51,815 nt of DNA from Pseudidiomarina donghaiensis. GTDB taxonomy: Bacteria; Pseudomonadota; Gammaproteobacteria; Enterobacterales; Alteromonadaceae. Of the stretch, positions 18,294 to 27,026 are shown one piece after another. A model generated the notes under the pieces. It was not told the DNA's origin and searched no databases. It saw only the letters and a program-made list of their open reading frames with translations. The DNA is taken from contig NZ_FPCF01000010.1 in the NCBI RefSeq assembly GCF_900116895.1, positions 1 to 51,815 on the forward strand, in the 5' to 3' direction. Within the stretch, counting starts at the first letter, position 1. The number at the start of each line of letters is the position of its first letter. The position numbers were made by a program, and so were the translations under genes.

Positions 18294-18959
18294 ATGCTAG
18301 ATTTTAACCAACCTGGTTTGGCTGTGTTTGATATGGACTCAACGTTAATAAGCATCGAGTGCATTGATGAAATAGCTGCTCTTGTAGGTAAAAAAGACGA
18401 AGTTAGTGCTGTCACTGAGCGAGCCATGCGCGGAGAGCTTGATTTTGCGCAAAGTTTAACGCAGCGAGTGGCCCTGTTAGAAGGTATTTCGAAAGCCCAA
18501 TTGCAGCAGTTATTTAACCCGATTCCCTTTACCACGGGGGCCGAGGATTTTATTCGATGGTTGCACCAACATGGCTGGAAAACAGCAGTCGTGTCAGGAG
18601 GTTTTACCTGGTTTACTAACCAAGTAAAAAACCAACTGCAGTTAAATTTCGCCCATGCTAACTGTTTGAGTTGGAAAAATAATAAACTAACAGGAAGTGT
18701 TTCACAGCCAATTGTTGATGCGCAATCGAAAGCCAATTATTTGAAAATGTGGGCCGATCAATTACAAATCCCGCTGCAGCAAACCTTAGCGGTGGGTGAC
18801 GGCGCGAATGATATACCCATGCTCGATGCTGCTGGTTTTGGCGTAGCGTTTTGTGCCAAACCGGCAGTGCAAGAACATGCAAATATTTCAATTGATGAAC
18901 CCAACCTAATGGCAATAGCAGATTTTTTTGAAGCGCAGGTAGTTGATAACCATGGCTAA
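18294..18959 (+). CDS. serB: Phosphoserine phosphatase, catalytic-domain form
   Basis: 221 residues; removes phosphate from phosphoserine in the last step of serine synthesis. HAD motifs: DMDSTLI with Asp13 and Asp15, VVSGGFTWF, and GDGANDIPML. The N-terminal regulatory domain of E. coli SerB (322 residues) is missing. I start at the ATG at 18294, preceded by AGGGA; an upstream frame to 18246 could add 16 residues. The stop overlaps the radA start, and serB-radA is a conserved pair. Confidence 0.9.
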   Translation: MLDFNQPGLAVFDMDSTLISIECIDEIAALVGKKDEVSAVTERAMRGELDFAQSLTQRVALLEGISKAQLQQLFNPIPFTTGAEDFIRWLHQHGWKTAVVSGGFTWFTNQVKNQLQLNFAHANCLSWKNNKLTGSVSQPIVDAQSKANYLKMWADQLQIPLQQTLAVGDGANDIPMLDAAGFGVAFCAKPAVQEHANISIDEPNLMAIADFFEAQVVDNHG

Positions 18960-20313
18960 AGTTAAAACGGCATACGTATGCAATGATTGTGGCGCTGATT
19001 TTGCGCGTTGGTTAGGCCAATGCCCAGAGTGCAAGGCGTGGAATACTATTACCGAGATACGACTTGGAACTGCAAAATCCGCGGTGGTAGAGCGCCGTGG
19101 CTATGCGGGCGCAACGCAAGCCAAAGTGCAAACGTTGAATGAAGTGAACTTGGAAGAGCTACCTCGATTTAGTAGTAGTTTTGCGGAGTTTGACCGAGTG
19201 CTCGGCGGTGGCATTGTGCCTGGCTCAGCGATCTTAATCGGTGGGTCACCGGGGGCCGGTAAAAGTACGCTCCTGTTGCAAACCATGTGTCGGCTCGCAG
19301 AATCCATGAACGTGTTGTATGTGACTGGAGAAGAGTCATTGCAACAGGTGGCTCTGCGTGCCCAGCGGCTGAACTTGCCGACCAATAAATTACGTATGCT
19401 GGCTGAAACATCGGTAGAAACCATCTGTAATTTGGCTGATCGCGAGCATCCTAAGGTGATGGTAATCGATTCGATTCAGGTGATGCATTTGGCTGATATT
19501 CAATCAGCGCCGGGTAGCGTTTCTCAAGTGCGTGAATGTGCTGCGTTTTTGACTCGCTACGCCAAGCAAAATGGCGTGGCTATTGTTATGGTCGGTCATG
19601 TGACCAAAGATGGGTCGTTAGCCGGGCCTAAAGTACTGGAACACTGTATCGACTGCTCAATTCTACTTGAAGGTGACACTGACTCGCGGTTCCGCACGTT
19701 ACGGGGCCACAAAAATCGTTTCGGGCCAGCCAACGAACTTGGCGTGTTTGCGATGACAGGGCAAGGGCTTAAAGAAGTTACGAACCCGTCAGCAATATTT
19801 TTACAGCGCGCAGAAAAACACGGCAGTGGTTCAGTGGTTATGGTTATTTGGGAAGGTACACGACCATTACTGGTTGAACTGCAAGCGCTTGTTGATGCAA
19901 GCCAGCTTGCCAACCCGCGACGTGTGGCGGTGGGCATGGAAACCACGCGGCTAGCTATGCTGCTGGCGGTGCTGCATCGCCATGGTGGGTTACATATGTC
20001 CGACCAAGATGTATTCGTTAACGTGGTGGGCGGCGTGCGCGTTATGGAAACTGGCGCCGATTTGGCTTTGTTGTTGGCAATTGTGTCGAGTTTTCGCGAG
20101 CAAGCGTTGCCGCGTGAGCTAATTGTGTTCGGTGAAGTTGGATTATCTGGTGAGATTAGGCCAGTGCAAAATGGTCAAGCACGTTTACATGAAGCTGCAA
20201 AACACGGGTTTACGCGAGCTATTGTACCGATTGCAAATAAGCCGAAAGAGACAATTGATGGCATGCAGATAATTGGTGTAAAAAGTTTGCAGGAGGCGTT
20301 GGACGCGCTGTGA
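18952..20313 (+). CDS. radA: DNA repair protein RadA
   Basis: 453 residues; branch-migration helicase in recombination. An N-terminal zinc finger (Cys10, Cys13, Cys24, Cys27), a RecA-like core with Walker A GGSPGAGKST (about 96-105), the RadA-specific KNRFG motif, and a C-terminal Lon-protease-like domain (SGEIRPVQNG). The start at 18952 overlaps serB by eight bases. Confidence 0.97.
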   Translation: MAKVKTAYVCNDCGADFARWLGQCPECKAWNTITEIRLGTAKSAVVERRGYAGATQAKVQTLNEVNLEELPRFSSSFAEFDRVLGGGIVPGSAILIGGSPGAGKSTLLLQTMCRLAESMNVLYVTGEESLQQVALRAQRLNLPTNKLRMLAETSVETICNLADREHPKVMVIDSIQVMHLADIQSAPGSVSQVRECAAFLTRYAKQNGVAIVMVGHVTKDGSLAGPKVLEHCIDCSILLEGDTDSRFRTLRGHKNRFGPANELGVFAMTGQGLKEVTNPSAIFLQRAEKHGSGSVVMVIWEGTRPLLVELQALVDASQLANPRRVAVGMETTRLAMLLAVLHRHGGLHMSDQDVFVNVVGGVRVMETGADLALLLAIVSSFREQALPRELIVFGEVGLSGEIRPVQNGQARLHEAAKHGFTRAIVPIANKPKETIDGMQIIGVKSLQEALDAL

Positions 20314-21044
20314 ACCTTGTGTCATTCGGAGTAAGCGTTCTCCTGCTTTGCATTTTTAGCAACGTGCAGGCTGCTACACGTATTGCTTCGTTAAATCCTT
20401 GCTTTGATGATTGGGTGCCGCAGTGGCTTCCGAGTGAGCATCAGTTTATACCAAGCACGCAGCATGGTAACCGATTAGAGCGTTTGCTAGCGTTGCAACC
20501 CGATGTAATTCTTTATGGTACCTATACCAATCGACGCTTGGTCACTGAACTCAATAAAACCGCTATGGCTGTCGAAGTTGCAGAGCCGAATAGTTGGCTG
20601 CAATGGCAGGCTACGTTAAATAATTTAGGTTCTGAACTACAAATGCAGGTACCGTTGCAACAATGGGCTGAGCGGCAGACGCGTCAGATAAAAGCGATAA
20701 CGGTGACCGACAAATCAATCATTTTCGTCATGCCTAACCAGTACACCTGGGGTGGTGCAAGTTTTGCAGTCGATTTACTACGTGTCTTTGGTGCACATGT
20801 CGTAGTTTTAGAAGAAAATGCAGTACTGCATCAGCTAAGGTTAGAGGAGCTAATTCATTTGCAACCGCAACGTGTTGTCGTTGATGGGTTTTCTAGTGAT
20901 TATGCCAGAGCGAATGAATGGCTCTGGCACAACGCTTTGCAACCTTGGTTAAGTCAACGTCAGCTTCGCCATGTTTCAAGCACTGTAAGTGGCTGTCCGG
21001 CACAGCAAGCGGCTACATATTTCGAAAGGGCCGCGAGTTTATGA
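20310..21044 (+). CDS. btuF: Periplasmic binding protein of a BtuF-type ABC transporter
   Basis: 244 residues from a GTG start that overlaps the radA stop (GTGA), with AGGAGG 13 bases upstream. A signal peptide ends near VQA-AT (about 22). The fold is of the iron/cobalamin binding type: RIASLNPCFDDWV, LLALQPDVILYG and a second lobe with IHLQPQRVVVDG. It begins a three-gene transporter with translational overlaps throughout. The substrate could be cobalamin or a ferric chelate; no cobalamin riboswitch was seen in front because the gene is embedded behind radA. Confidence 0.75.
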   Translation: MNLVSFGVSVLLLCIFSNVQAATRIASLNPCFDDWVPQWLPSEHQFIPSTQHGNRLERLLALQPDVILYGTYTNRRLVTELNKTAMAVEVAEPNSWLQWQATLNNLGSELQMQVPLQQWAERQTRQIKAITVTDKSIIFVMPNQYTWGGASFAVDLLRVFGAHVVVLEENAVLHQLRLEELIHLQPQRVVVDGFSSDYARANEWLWHNALQPWLSQRQLRHVSSTVSGCPAQQAATYFERAASL

Positions 21045-21994
21045 AATGGATATTGGCTACCTTTATTGCGTTGCTTGCTGTGTTATGGCACATAGGCAGT
21101 GGCGGTGATCGTTGGTCGCTCATTCCAGATACGCCACTTGAAAGCTATATACTGCAGCAAATTCGGCTGCCACGTTTAGTCTTAGCGGCTTGTAATGGAA
21201 TGGCGCTTGGCGTTGCTGGTGCAGTGTTGCAGCTCATGTTACGTAATCCGCTAGCCGAGCCTGGAATTACAGGCATTTCAGGTGGTGCCGCGGTAGCAAC
21301 TGTACTGGCGCTGTATCTAGGTCAGTTTGATCCGGTAAGCCTAGGGTTGCCGTTTATCGGCATGCTTGGTGGATTATTTGCATTGCTGTGTCTTTGGGTA
21401 TTTGCAGGGCGCTATCCGCAAGGGGTTCGAATTATTCTGGTCGGCGTTGCCTTAGCGGCAATTTTCGGTGCCATTATTGCTGTCGTATTAAACTTAGCGC
21501 CAAACCCTTTTGCCTTTCAAGAATGGGCGTTGTGGTTGATGGGTTCGGTCGCTAATAGGGGTTGGCCATATGTCTGGTTAGTATTGCCGGCCATTTTTGT
21601 AAGTGGACTCATATTGTGGTGGCAGCGACGTTTCATACAAGTTCAGGTGTTTGACGAGCAGGTTGTCGAAACTATGGGGTTTGAGACATCACGCAGTAAA
21701 TTTATGTTACTTCTTGCGGTTGCGTTGTTAACTTCTGTGTCGGTTGTTAGTGCTGGAATTGTCGGCTTTATTGGTTTGGTTGCGCCACATTTAATTCGTC
21801 TCTTGGGAATTCGACAACCTCTATCTATTATTGCCGGTAGCGCATTGGGAGGGGCCGTTTTACTCGTTGCCGTAGATGCGTTGGTTAAAAGTCTGAACAC
21901 CCGTGTAGAATTGCAATTGGGAGTTGTTATTGCATTAATAGGTGCGCCTTGGCTGTTAGTGTTGTTGGTTCGCCAACGGAGGCAGCATGCTTAA
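21041..21994 (+). CDS. btuC: FecCD/BtuC-family ABC transporter permease
   Basis: 317 residues from the ATG at 21041, which overlaps the btuF stop as ATGA. About nine to ten membrane segments and the family motifs RLPRLVLAACNGMALGVAGAVLQ, NPLAEPGITGISGGAA and VGFIGLVAPHLIRLL. An in-frame start at 20918 is rejected because it lies inside btuF. Imports vitamin B12 or iron chelates together with its neighbours. Confidence 0.88.
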   Translation: MKWILATFIALLAVLWHIGSGGDRWSLIPDTPLESYILQQIRLPRLVLAACNGMALGVAGAVLQLMLRNPLAEPGITGISGGAAVATVLALYLGQFDPVSLGLPFIGMLGGLFALLCLWVFAGRYPQGVRIILVGVALAAIFGAIIAVVLNLAPNPFAFQEWALWLMGSVANRGWPYVWLVLPAIFVSGLILWWQRRFIQVQVFDEQVVETMGFETSRSKFMLLLAVALLTSVSVVSAGIVGFIGLVAPHLIRLLGIRQPLSIIAGSALGGAVLLVAVDALVKSLNTRVELQLGVVIALIGAPWLLVLLVRQRRQHA

Positions 21995-22733
21995 ATTTGT
22001 CGATGTAACCATAGCAAACCGATTAACGTCTTTGTCAGTTAGCATACCCACTGGGAAATTAGTTGGCGTAGTAGGCCCAAATGGAGCGGGTAAATCAACC
22101 TTGCTAAAAACTATCGCCGGGCTTACCCATATCGAACATGGGCGGGTTGAATATGAGCAGACTGATTTGCGCAGCTACTCAGCCGATAAGCGCCGACAAT
22201 TGCTAAGTTATCTGCCACAGTTTTCTCAATTTAATGAACCTGTTACGGTGGGAAATTTGCTGCAGCTTAGTCAAATGAATATTCGCGCGTCATCAGCTGA
22301 TCTTGCTTGTTGGCAGCAAAACGCCATGGAAAACTTTGAACTAGGTAATCTTCAATGCCGTCCCATTACTGAGCTTTCCGGTGGCGAACAACGGCGTGTC
22401 GCCATTGCGTGTATGGCAACCTGTCAGCGTCCGTTGATGTTGCTTGATGAGCCGGTTTCAGGGCTTGATTTATATTATCAACTATTGACCATGGACTGGC
22501 TTAAAACTTGCGTGAAAAAAGGCGCCACAGTTGTCATTGCAATTCATGACTTAGCTCTAGCGGCGCAGTACTGTGATCAATTATTGATGCTCAACAACGG
22601 CAAAGCAGTTGCCTTTGGTTGTCCAAATGACGTGCTAAGCGACACTAACTTGGCACATACTTTTCAAGTTAGTGTCGATTGGTTATGCAATGAAAATGGC
22701 GTCGCCATGTTGGCTAACCGGCTTAACGGCTAA
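21987..22733 (+). CDS. btuD: ABC transporter ATPase, BtuD/FecE type
   Basis: 248 residues. Walker A GPNGAGKST (residues 30-38), signature LSGGEQRR, Walker B PLMLLDEP, and switch histidine in IAIHD. It overlaps btuC by eight bases and completes the importer. The 3' end overlaps the convergent S41 peptidase gene by four bases. Confidence 0.88.
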   Translation: MLKFVDVTIANRLTSLSVSIPTGKLVGVVGPNGAGKSTLLKTIAGLTHIEHGRVEYEQTDLRSYSADKRRQLLSYLPQFSQFNEPVTVGNLLQLSQMNIRASSADLACWQQNAMENFELGNLQCRPITELSGGEQRRVAIACMATCQRPLMLLDEPVSGLDLYYQLLTMDWLKTCVKKGATVVIAIHDLALAAQYCDQLLMLNNGKAVAFGCPNDVLSDTNLAHTFQVSVDWLCNENGVAMLANRLNG

Positions 22734-24046
22734 TGCTCTGAGCGCCACAGTTCAGCAAGGTTCTTCGGTTTGAAATCAGCGTCAGAAGCCTGCGGATGTT
22801 GGCTTGTAGTCATGCCGTCTGAAACAACTCCAACTGGCTGACATTGGTTATAAACCATATGATAAGCCGCTGCTTGTAGCATTGGATCATCTGGCGATGC
22901 CCAGTCGCCAACCAACTGATCAGTGGCTGAACAGTTCGGTGCTAAGCCATCAAAATAGCGACCTTGATCAAGTGCGTTGACGGTTTCGAAATTAACAACG
23001 AAAGTACGCTTGTCGCACAAACGCTCAGGTATCTGACCAACTGGCTTGCCGCAAGTAGGCTCGCCAATTACAACAACCTCGACAAAGGGATCAAGTGAGT
23101 TAATTAGCAGCTCAGATGATGAACAGCTCGATGCTGTGGTTAATATATACACACGCTCTAAATTGAGTTGGCGAACGCCTTCATATAGCTGAAATTGCTC
23201 AATAAAGTTCATATCGGTGTTGTTACTATTAAACAAGTATTTTGCGAATACTTCGCCAATAACATGATTGCCAGTGGCTTGCGTTGCGGCCTGGTTGGCG
23301 TAGCGAGTTAATCCACCCGTGTTATAACGCACATCAATGATAAGCTCATCAACTCCAGTAAATTGATTATATGCATTGTTTAAATCACTTCCAGTACGGT
23401 TAATAAAGGTGTTGAGCACATAGTAACCCACGTCTCGGCCATCTACATTAAGTACCTCGGCAGCCAACACAGTGTTGGTTTCAACGAGCTCTTTACTCAC
23501 TGCTTCGGTATAGCTCATACCCTGTCTATCACGCCAAGTTAGCTCAAGTGTCAAACCAACTGTGGCCGCACCCAATGCTTCATTGTAACGGCCCTGCTGA
23601 ATAAGTGTCTGAACCGACTCACCATTAATGTGTGTGAGTTCATCGGAGCGCTTTATGCCCGCCAAATCAGCGGGGGAATTAGCATAAACGTAATTGATAA
23701 ATACTTGGTTGCCTACTTGGCGTGAGCTAAATCCAAATCCAACATACTCCGCATTGACGTAGCGGCTTTGGTATTCGTCCTCGGTGAGAATAAAGCTAAA
23801 TCGGTCTTCTGGTACTACTAACGCTTCAAGTAACTGGTAAACATTAGAATAATTACCTGGACTAACGTTACTTGGCATATCGTCGTTCCAGAAATAATTG
23901 TCATTCATGTAGTTATAAAATTGGTTGAGTTCATCGGCTGTGCTGCATTGGCCAAGCAATGGCGGCGTAGGGTCATCACTATTGCACCCAGCAAGTAATA
24001 GACTTGTGCTAACCACAGATATTGCAAACTTCTGAATTGATTTCAT
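22730..24046 (-). CDS. S41-family (C-terminal processing) peptidase lipoprotein
   Basis: 438 residues. A lipobox (LLLAGC, Cys21) predicts a lipoprotein. A PDZ-like domain follows at about 95-170 (VYANSPADLAGIKRSDELTHING), then the S41 tail-specific protease core with IIDVRYNTGG. The nucleophile region is TTASSCSSSEL and the probable general-base lysine is in GEPTCGKPVGQ. The region after about residue 380 is unassigned. Target unknown; it is a single-gene unit divergent from nagZ. Confidence 0.83.
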   Translation of the reverse strand: MKSIQKFAISVVSTSLLLAGCNSDDPTPPLLGQCSTADELNQFYNYMNDNYFWNDDMPSNVSPGNYSNVYQLLEALVVPEDRFSFILTEDEYQSRYVNAEYVGFGFSSRQVGNQVFINYVYANSPADLAGIKRSDELTHINGESVQTLIQQGRYNEALGAATVGLTLELTWRDRQGMSYTEAVSKELVETNTVLAAEVLNVDGRDVGYYVLNTFINRTGSDLNNAYNQFTGVDELIIDVRYNTGGLTRYANQAATQATGNHVIGEVFAKYLFNSNNTDMNFIEQFQLYEGVRQLNLERVYILTTASSCSSSELLINSLDPFVEVVVIGEPTCGKPVGQIPERLCDKRTFVVNFETVNALDQGRYFDGLAPNCSATDQLVGDWASPDDPMLQAAAYHMVYNQCQPVGVVSDGMTTSQHPQASDADFKPKNLAELWRSEH

Positions 24047-24182
24047 AGGGAGTATCTCTTACATGCAACTGAACTTAGGTATAAAGATGACAGATTTTTA
24101 CTTAATCGCCAAACTTTCCCTAGTGACGCCTGCAAGGAAATTTGGCACACTGCCTGCCAGATTCGTTTCATGAGATTGATGT

Positions 24183-25202
24183 ATGACAGCTGTAATGATT
24201 GACTTAACAGGATTTGAGCTCACCGCCGAAGAGCGTGAGTTATTAGCGCACCCAGCAGTAGGTGGCGTTATCTTTTTTAGTCGTAATTATCATGATCCTG
24301 AACAGCTTATGGAATTGGTAAGACAAACGAGGGCGGCGGCACGTAACCCACTCATATTGGCGGTGGACCACGAAGGTGGACGTGTACAGCGTTTTCGCGA
24401 AGGCTTCAGTGAAATTCCGGCCATGGCTGATATTTTAAAACGAGCCGCTGATGAAGACGAAGCCTTGCATTGGGCCCAAGAGTTAGGCTGGTTAATGGCG
24501 GCTGAAGTACTAGCCATGGATATTGACTTAAGTTTTGCGCCAGTACTTGACGTTAATGGAATCAGTGAGGTGATAGGCGATCGGGCATTTGCTACCCATG
24601 CTCAAGATATTATACCGATTGCTCGCGCATTTATACGAGGTATGCACCAAGCCGGAATGAAGGCAACAGGCAAGCATTTCCCTGGCCACGGTTCGGTTCG
24701 AGCGGACTCGCATTTTGAAATTCCAATTGATGAACGTAGTTGGGAAGAAATTCGTGAAATTGATTTGCCACCGTTCGTCGAGTTAGCCACTTGTATTGAT
24801 GCGGTAATGCCTGCGCACGTGATCTATCCAGCTGTTGATGATAAACCGGCTGGTTTCTCGAGTTACTGGTTGCAGGATATTTTGCGAGCTCAATTACAGT
24901 TTAAAGGAATTATTTTTAGTGATGATTTAGGGATGGCTGGCGCCACGGTAGCTGGTTCCATGACCGATCGCGCTCATGCTGCGCTTGATGCAGGGTGCGA
25001 TATGGTTCTCGTGTGTAATGATCGGGCTGGTGCGGTGGAAGTCATTGAAGCGCTTGAGCAGAGACTTGAATCGGCACAGAAACAAAATACGAAGTGTTAC
25101 GAGTTACTAGCGAAGCCAGCTGGCATGACACGTTCTGTATTGTTAAACCATCCGCGCTGGCACGCTGCGCAAGCGATTCTGCGAAAGCTCTCGCCACAAT
25201 AA
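24183..25202 (+). CDS. nagZ: Beta-N-acetylhexosaminidase
   Basis: 339 residues, GH3 family; cuts GlcNAc from anhydromuropeptides in peptidoglycan recycling. The mobile catalytic loop motif KHFPGHGSVRADSH starts at about residue 164 and the nucleophile Asp lies in IFSDDLGM. LAVDHEGGRVQRF is typical. It ends convergent with queC with 19 bp between and no evident terminator. Confidence 0.95.
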   Translation: MTAVMIDLTGFELTAEERELLAHPAVGGVIFFSRNYHDPEQLMELVRQTRAAARNPLILAVDHEGGRVQRFREGFSEIPAMADILKRAADEDEALHWAQELGWLMAAEVLAMDIDLSFAPVLDVNGISEVIGDRAFATHAQDIIPIARAFIRGMHQAGMKATGKHFPGHGSVRADSHFEIPIDERSWEEIREIDLPPFVELATCIDAVMPAHVIYPAVDDKPAGFSSYWLQDILRAQLQFKGIIFSDDLGMAGATVAGSMTDRAHAALDAGCDMVLVCNDRAGAVEVIEALEQRLESAQKQNTKCYELLAKPAGMTRSVLLNHPRWHAAQAILRKLSPQ

Positions 25203-25221
25203 CTTTAAGAATTGGTTTTTA

Positions 25222-25875
25222 TTATTCGTAAGGTAACGGGTCTGTTTGTTGATTAGCAGCGAAAGCTTCGAGCCGTTCAATACAGGCCCCGCACTTACCA
25301 CAGGCTTTGTCACGACCGTTATAACAGGTCCATGTCTGGCTATAATCAAGCCCCATGGCTAAACCTGCCGCAAGAATTTCTGCTTTGTTGTTGTGCAAAA
25401 AGGGGACTTCTATACGCACAGGTTGGTAGTTCGCAATTAGGCTGACAGCATTCATTTTCTCAACGAACTCGGGCCGACAATCGGGGTAAATAGCATGATC
25501 ACCCGAGTGTGCTCCGTAGTAGACAGCCTCAGCGTCAATGCTGACGGCGTAGCCAATAGCTAACGACAATAGAATCATATTTCGGTTTGGCACGACCGTT
25601 GATTGCATTGACTCGGCTTCATAATGGCCTTCAGGAATATCAATGTCCGATGTTAATGAGCTGCCTGCCATCAAACTGTTCATGGCGGTGATATCAACAA
25701 TCTTGTGTGACAATTTAAGCGAATCACATATCTTAGCGGCGGCATCTAACTCGCGCACATGGCGCTGTCCGTAATTAAAACTCAAGGCGTAAACATCATG
25801 ACCAGCATGAATGGCATGGTTCAAGACTGTGAACGAGTCCATACCGCCTGAATAAATAACTACAACTTTTGCCAT
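25222..25875 (-). CDS. queC: 7-cyano-7-deazaguanine synthase
   Basis: 217 residues; makes preQ0 from 7-carboxy-7-deazaguanine for queuosine. The ATP-pyrophosphatase loop is YSGGMDSF (8-15). The zinc site is the C-terminal set Cys184, Cys192, Cys195 and Cys198 (CGKCGAC). Divergent from queE, which makes its substrate. Confidence 0.97.
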   Translation of the reverse strand: MAKVVVIYSGGMDSFTVLNHAIHAGHDVYALSFNYGQRHVRELDAAAKICDSLKLSHKIVDITAMNSLMAGSSLTSDIDIPEGHYEAESMQSTVVPNRNMILLSLAIGYAVSIDAEAVYYGAHSGDHAIYPDCRPEFVEKMNAVSLIANYQPVRIEVPFLHNNKAEILAAGLAMGLDYSQTWTCYNGRDKACGKCGACIERLEAFAANQQTDPLPYE

Positions 25876-25970
25876 CGCTCGATCCTTTTTTACCGAAAAC
25901 TACGTTAAAATAGCCACTCATGAGGTGCCATATTGTAGCCTAAAACAAATAAAAATTGTTGGAGAAGATC

Positions 25971-26648
25971 ATTAACACCCTGTACCCAATTAACGAGGTT
26001 TTTCAGACCATTCAAGGTGAAGGTGTTTTCACTGGAGCGCCGGCGCTGTTTATTCGGCTGCAGGGGTGCCCAGTGGGCTGCCCTTGGTGTGATACCCAAC
26101 ATACTTGGGAACACAAGCCGGAAGATGAAGTTTCGATAACAGCTGTTGTTGAAAAGCAAGCCGCCAGTTCAACGTGGGCTAACGTAACGCCGCAACAAAT
26201 TCTGAAATTATTTGAACAGCGAGGGTATACCGCTCGCCATGTCGTCATTACCGGTGGAGAACCAGCAATGTATGACTTACGGCCGCTTGGTCAGGTGCTC
26301 GAACAGGCAGGTTACCAGTTACAAATTGAAACCAGCGGCACGTTTGAAATTCGTACGACCAATAAAACATGGGTTACGGTGTCGCCAAAACTAGATATGC
26401 CAGGTGGGTATTTAGTGCGCCCTGATTGTATGAAACGAGCGAACGAAATCAAATATCCCGTGGCGATGCAAAAGCACATAGATCAGTTTGATAAACTCTT
26501 ACGTTCGTGTCCGCCGAGCCCCGAGGCGATCATTGCTTTACAGCCTATTAGTCAGCGTCCGCGAGCTACAGCACTTGCTATGCGTGTATGCATTGAGCGA
26601 AATTGGCGCCTTTCAGTACAGCTACACAAGTATCTTAATATTGAGTAA
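25971..26648 (+). CDS. queE: 7-carboxy-7-deazaguanine synthase
   Basis: About 225 residues, radical SAM enzyme that makes CDG from carboxytetrahydropterin. The [4Fe-4S] motif is CPVGCPWC (CX3CX2C), with YPINEVFQTIQGEG before it and the C-terminal QLHKYLNI. No ATG or GTG lies in frame upstream before a stop. Two TTG codons (25956, 25959) have no ribosome binding site before them. GGAG at 25961-25964 sits six bases before an ATT codon at 25971, which is the best-placed start and matches the usual QueE N-terminus. A start at 25956 remains possible. Confidence 0.9.
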   Translation: MNTLYPINEVFQTIQGEGVFTGAPALFIRLQGCPVGCPWCDTQHTWEHKPEDEVSITAVVEKQAASSTWANVTPQQILKLFEQRGYTARHVVITGGEPAMYDLRPLGQVLEQAGYQLQIETSGTFEIRTTNKTWVTVSPKLDMPGGYLVRPDCMKRANEIKYPVAMQKHIDQFDKLLRSCPPSPEAIIALQPISQRPRATALAMRVCIERNWRLSVQLHKYLNIE

Positions 26649-26728
26649 GTAAACACCTAAGCTTCGAAAACTTTAGTTTTTCCCTTTCTATACTGAGCTT
26701 CCATTGTTCATCGCAAGAGGAAGCTCTT

Positions 26729-27025
26729 ATGTTTCAGCGTCAGTTCATTCGCATCCCTATTTTTTCTCGGGTCTACTGCCAAGGCCAAGGCATGACCGAA
26801 TACATTATTATCGTCGCATTAATTGCAGTTGCTGCTATTGGTGTTTACTCCATGCTTGGTAAAACGGTGCGTGGCCAAGTCGCGGGTATTGCCAGTGAAA
26901 TTACCGGCCAAAGTTCAGCTGATCAGTTAACCAGCGCTCGGGCTGCGGCCCGCCGAGCTCAGACTATGGGGCGGCAAGATGTCAACTTAGGTAACTACGA
27001 CGAAGTGACTGACTCGGAGAACTAA
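26729..27025 (+). CDS. Flp-type major pilin, GQGMTEY class
   Basis: 98 residues. A 19-21 residue basic leader ends at Gly before QGMTEYIIIVALIAV, which has the Glu-Tyr pair of Flp prepilins and a hydrophobic segment. A short charged tail follows. AGGAAG lies seven bases before the ATG. It opens the Tad operon and is the best candidate for the pilus subunit. The processing peptidase (TadV) is not in the window. Confidence 0.8.
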   Translation: MFQRQFIRIPIFSRVYCQGQGMTEYIIIVALIAVAAIGVYSMLGKTVRGQVAGIASEITGQSSADQLTSARAAARRAQTMGRQDVNLGNYDEVTDSEN

Positions 27026-27026
27026 G

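Noticed and set aside
20310-21044. Cobalamin riboswitch before btuF
   Set aside because: btuF starts inside the radA stop codon and no B12-box-like sequence was seen, so no leader exists there.
25876-25955. preQ1 riboswitch between queC and queE
   Set aside because: Only about 80-95 bp separate the divergent genes and no typical short C-rich loop with an A-rich tail was found.
26649-26728. Sigma54 or strong sigma70 promoter for the Tad operon
   Set aside because: TATACT at about 26691 is a possible -10, but no matching -35 or GG-N10-GC pattern could be supported.
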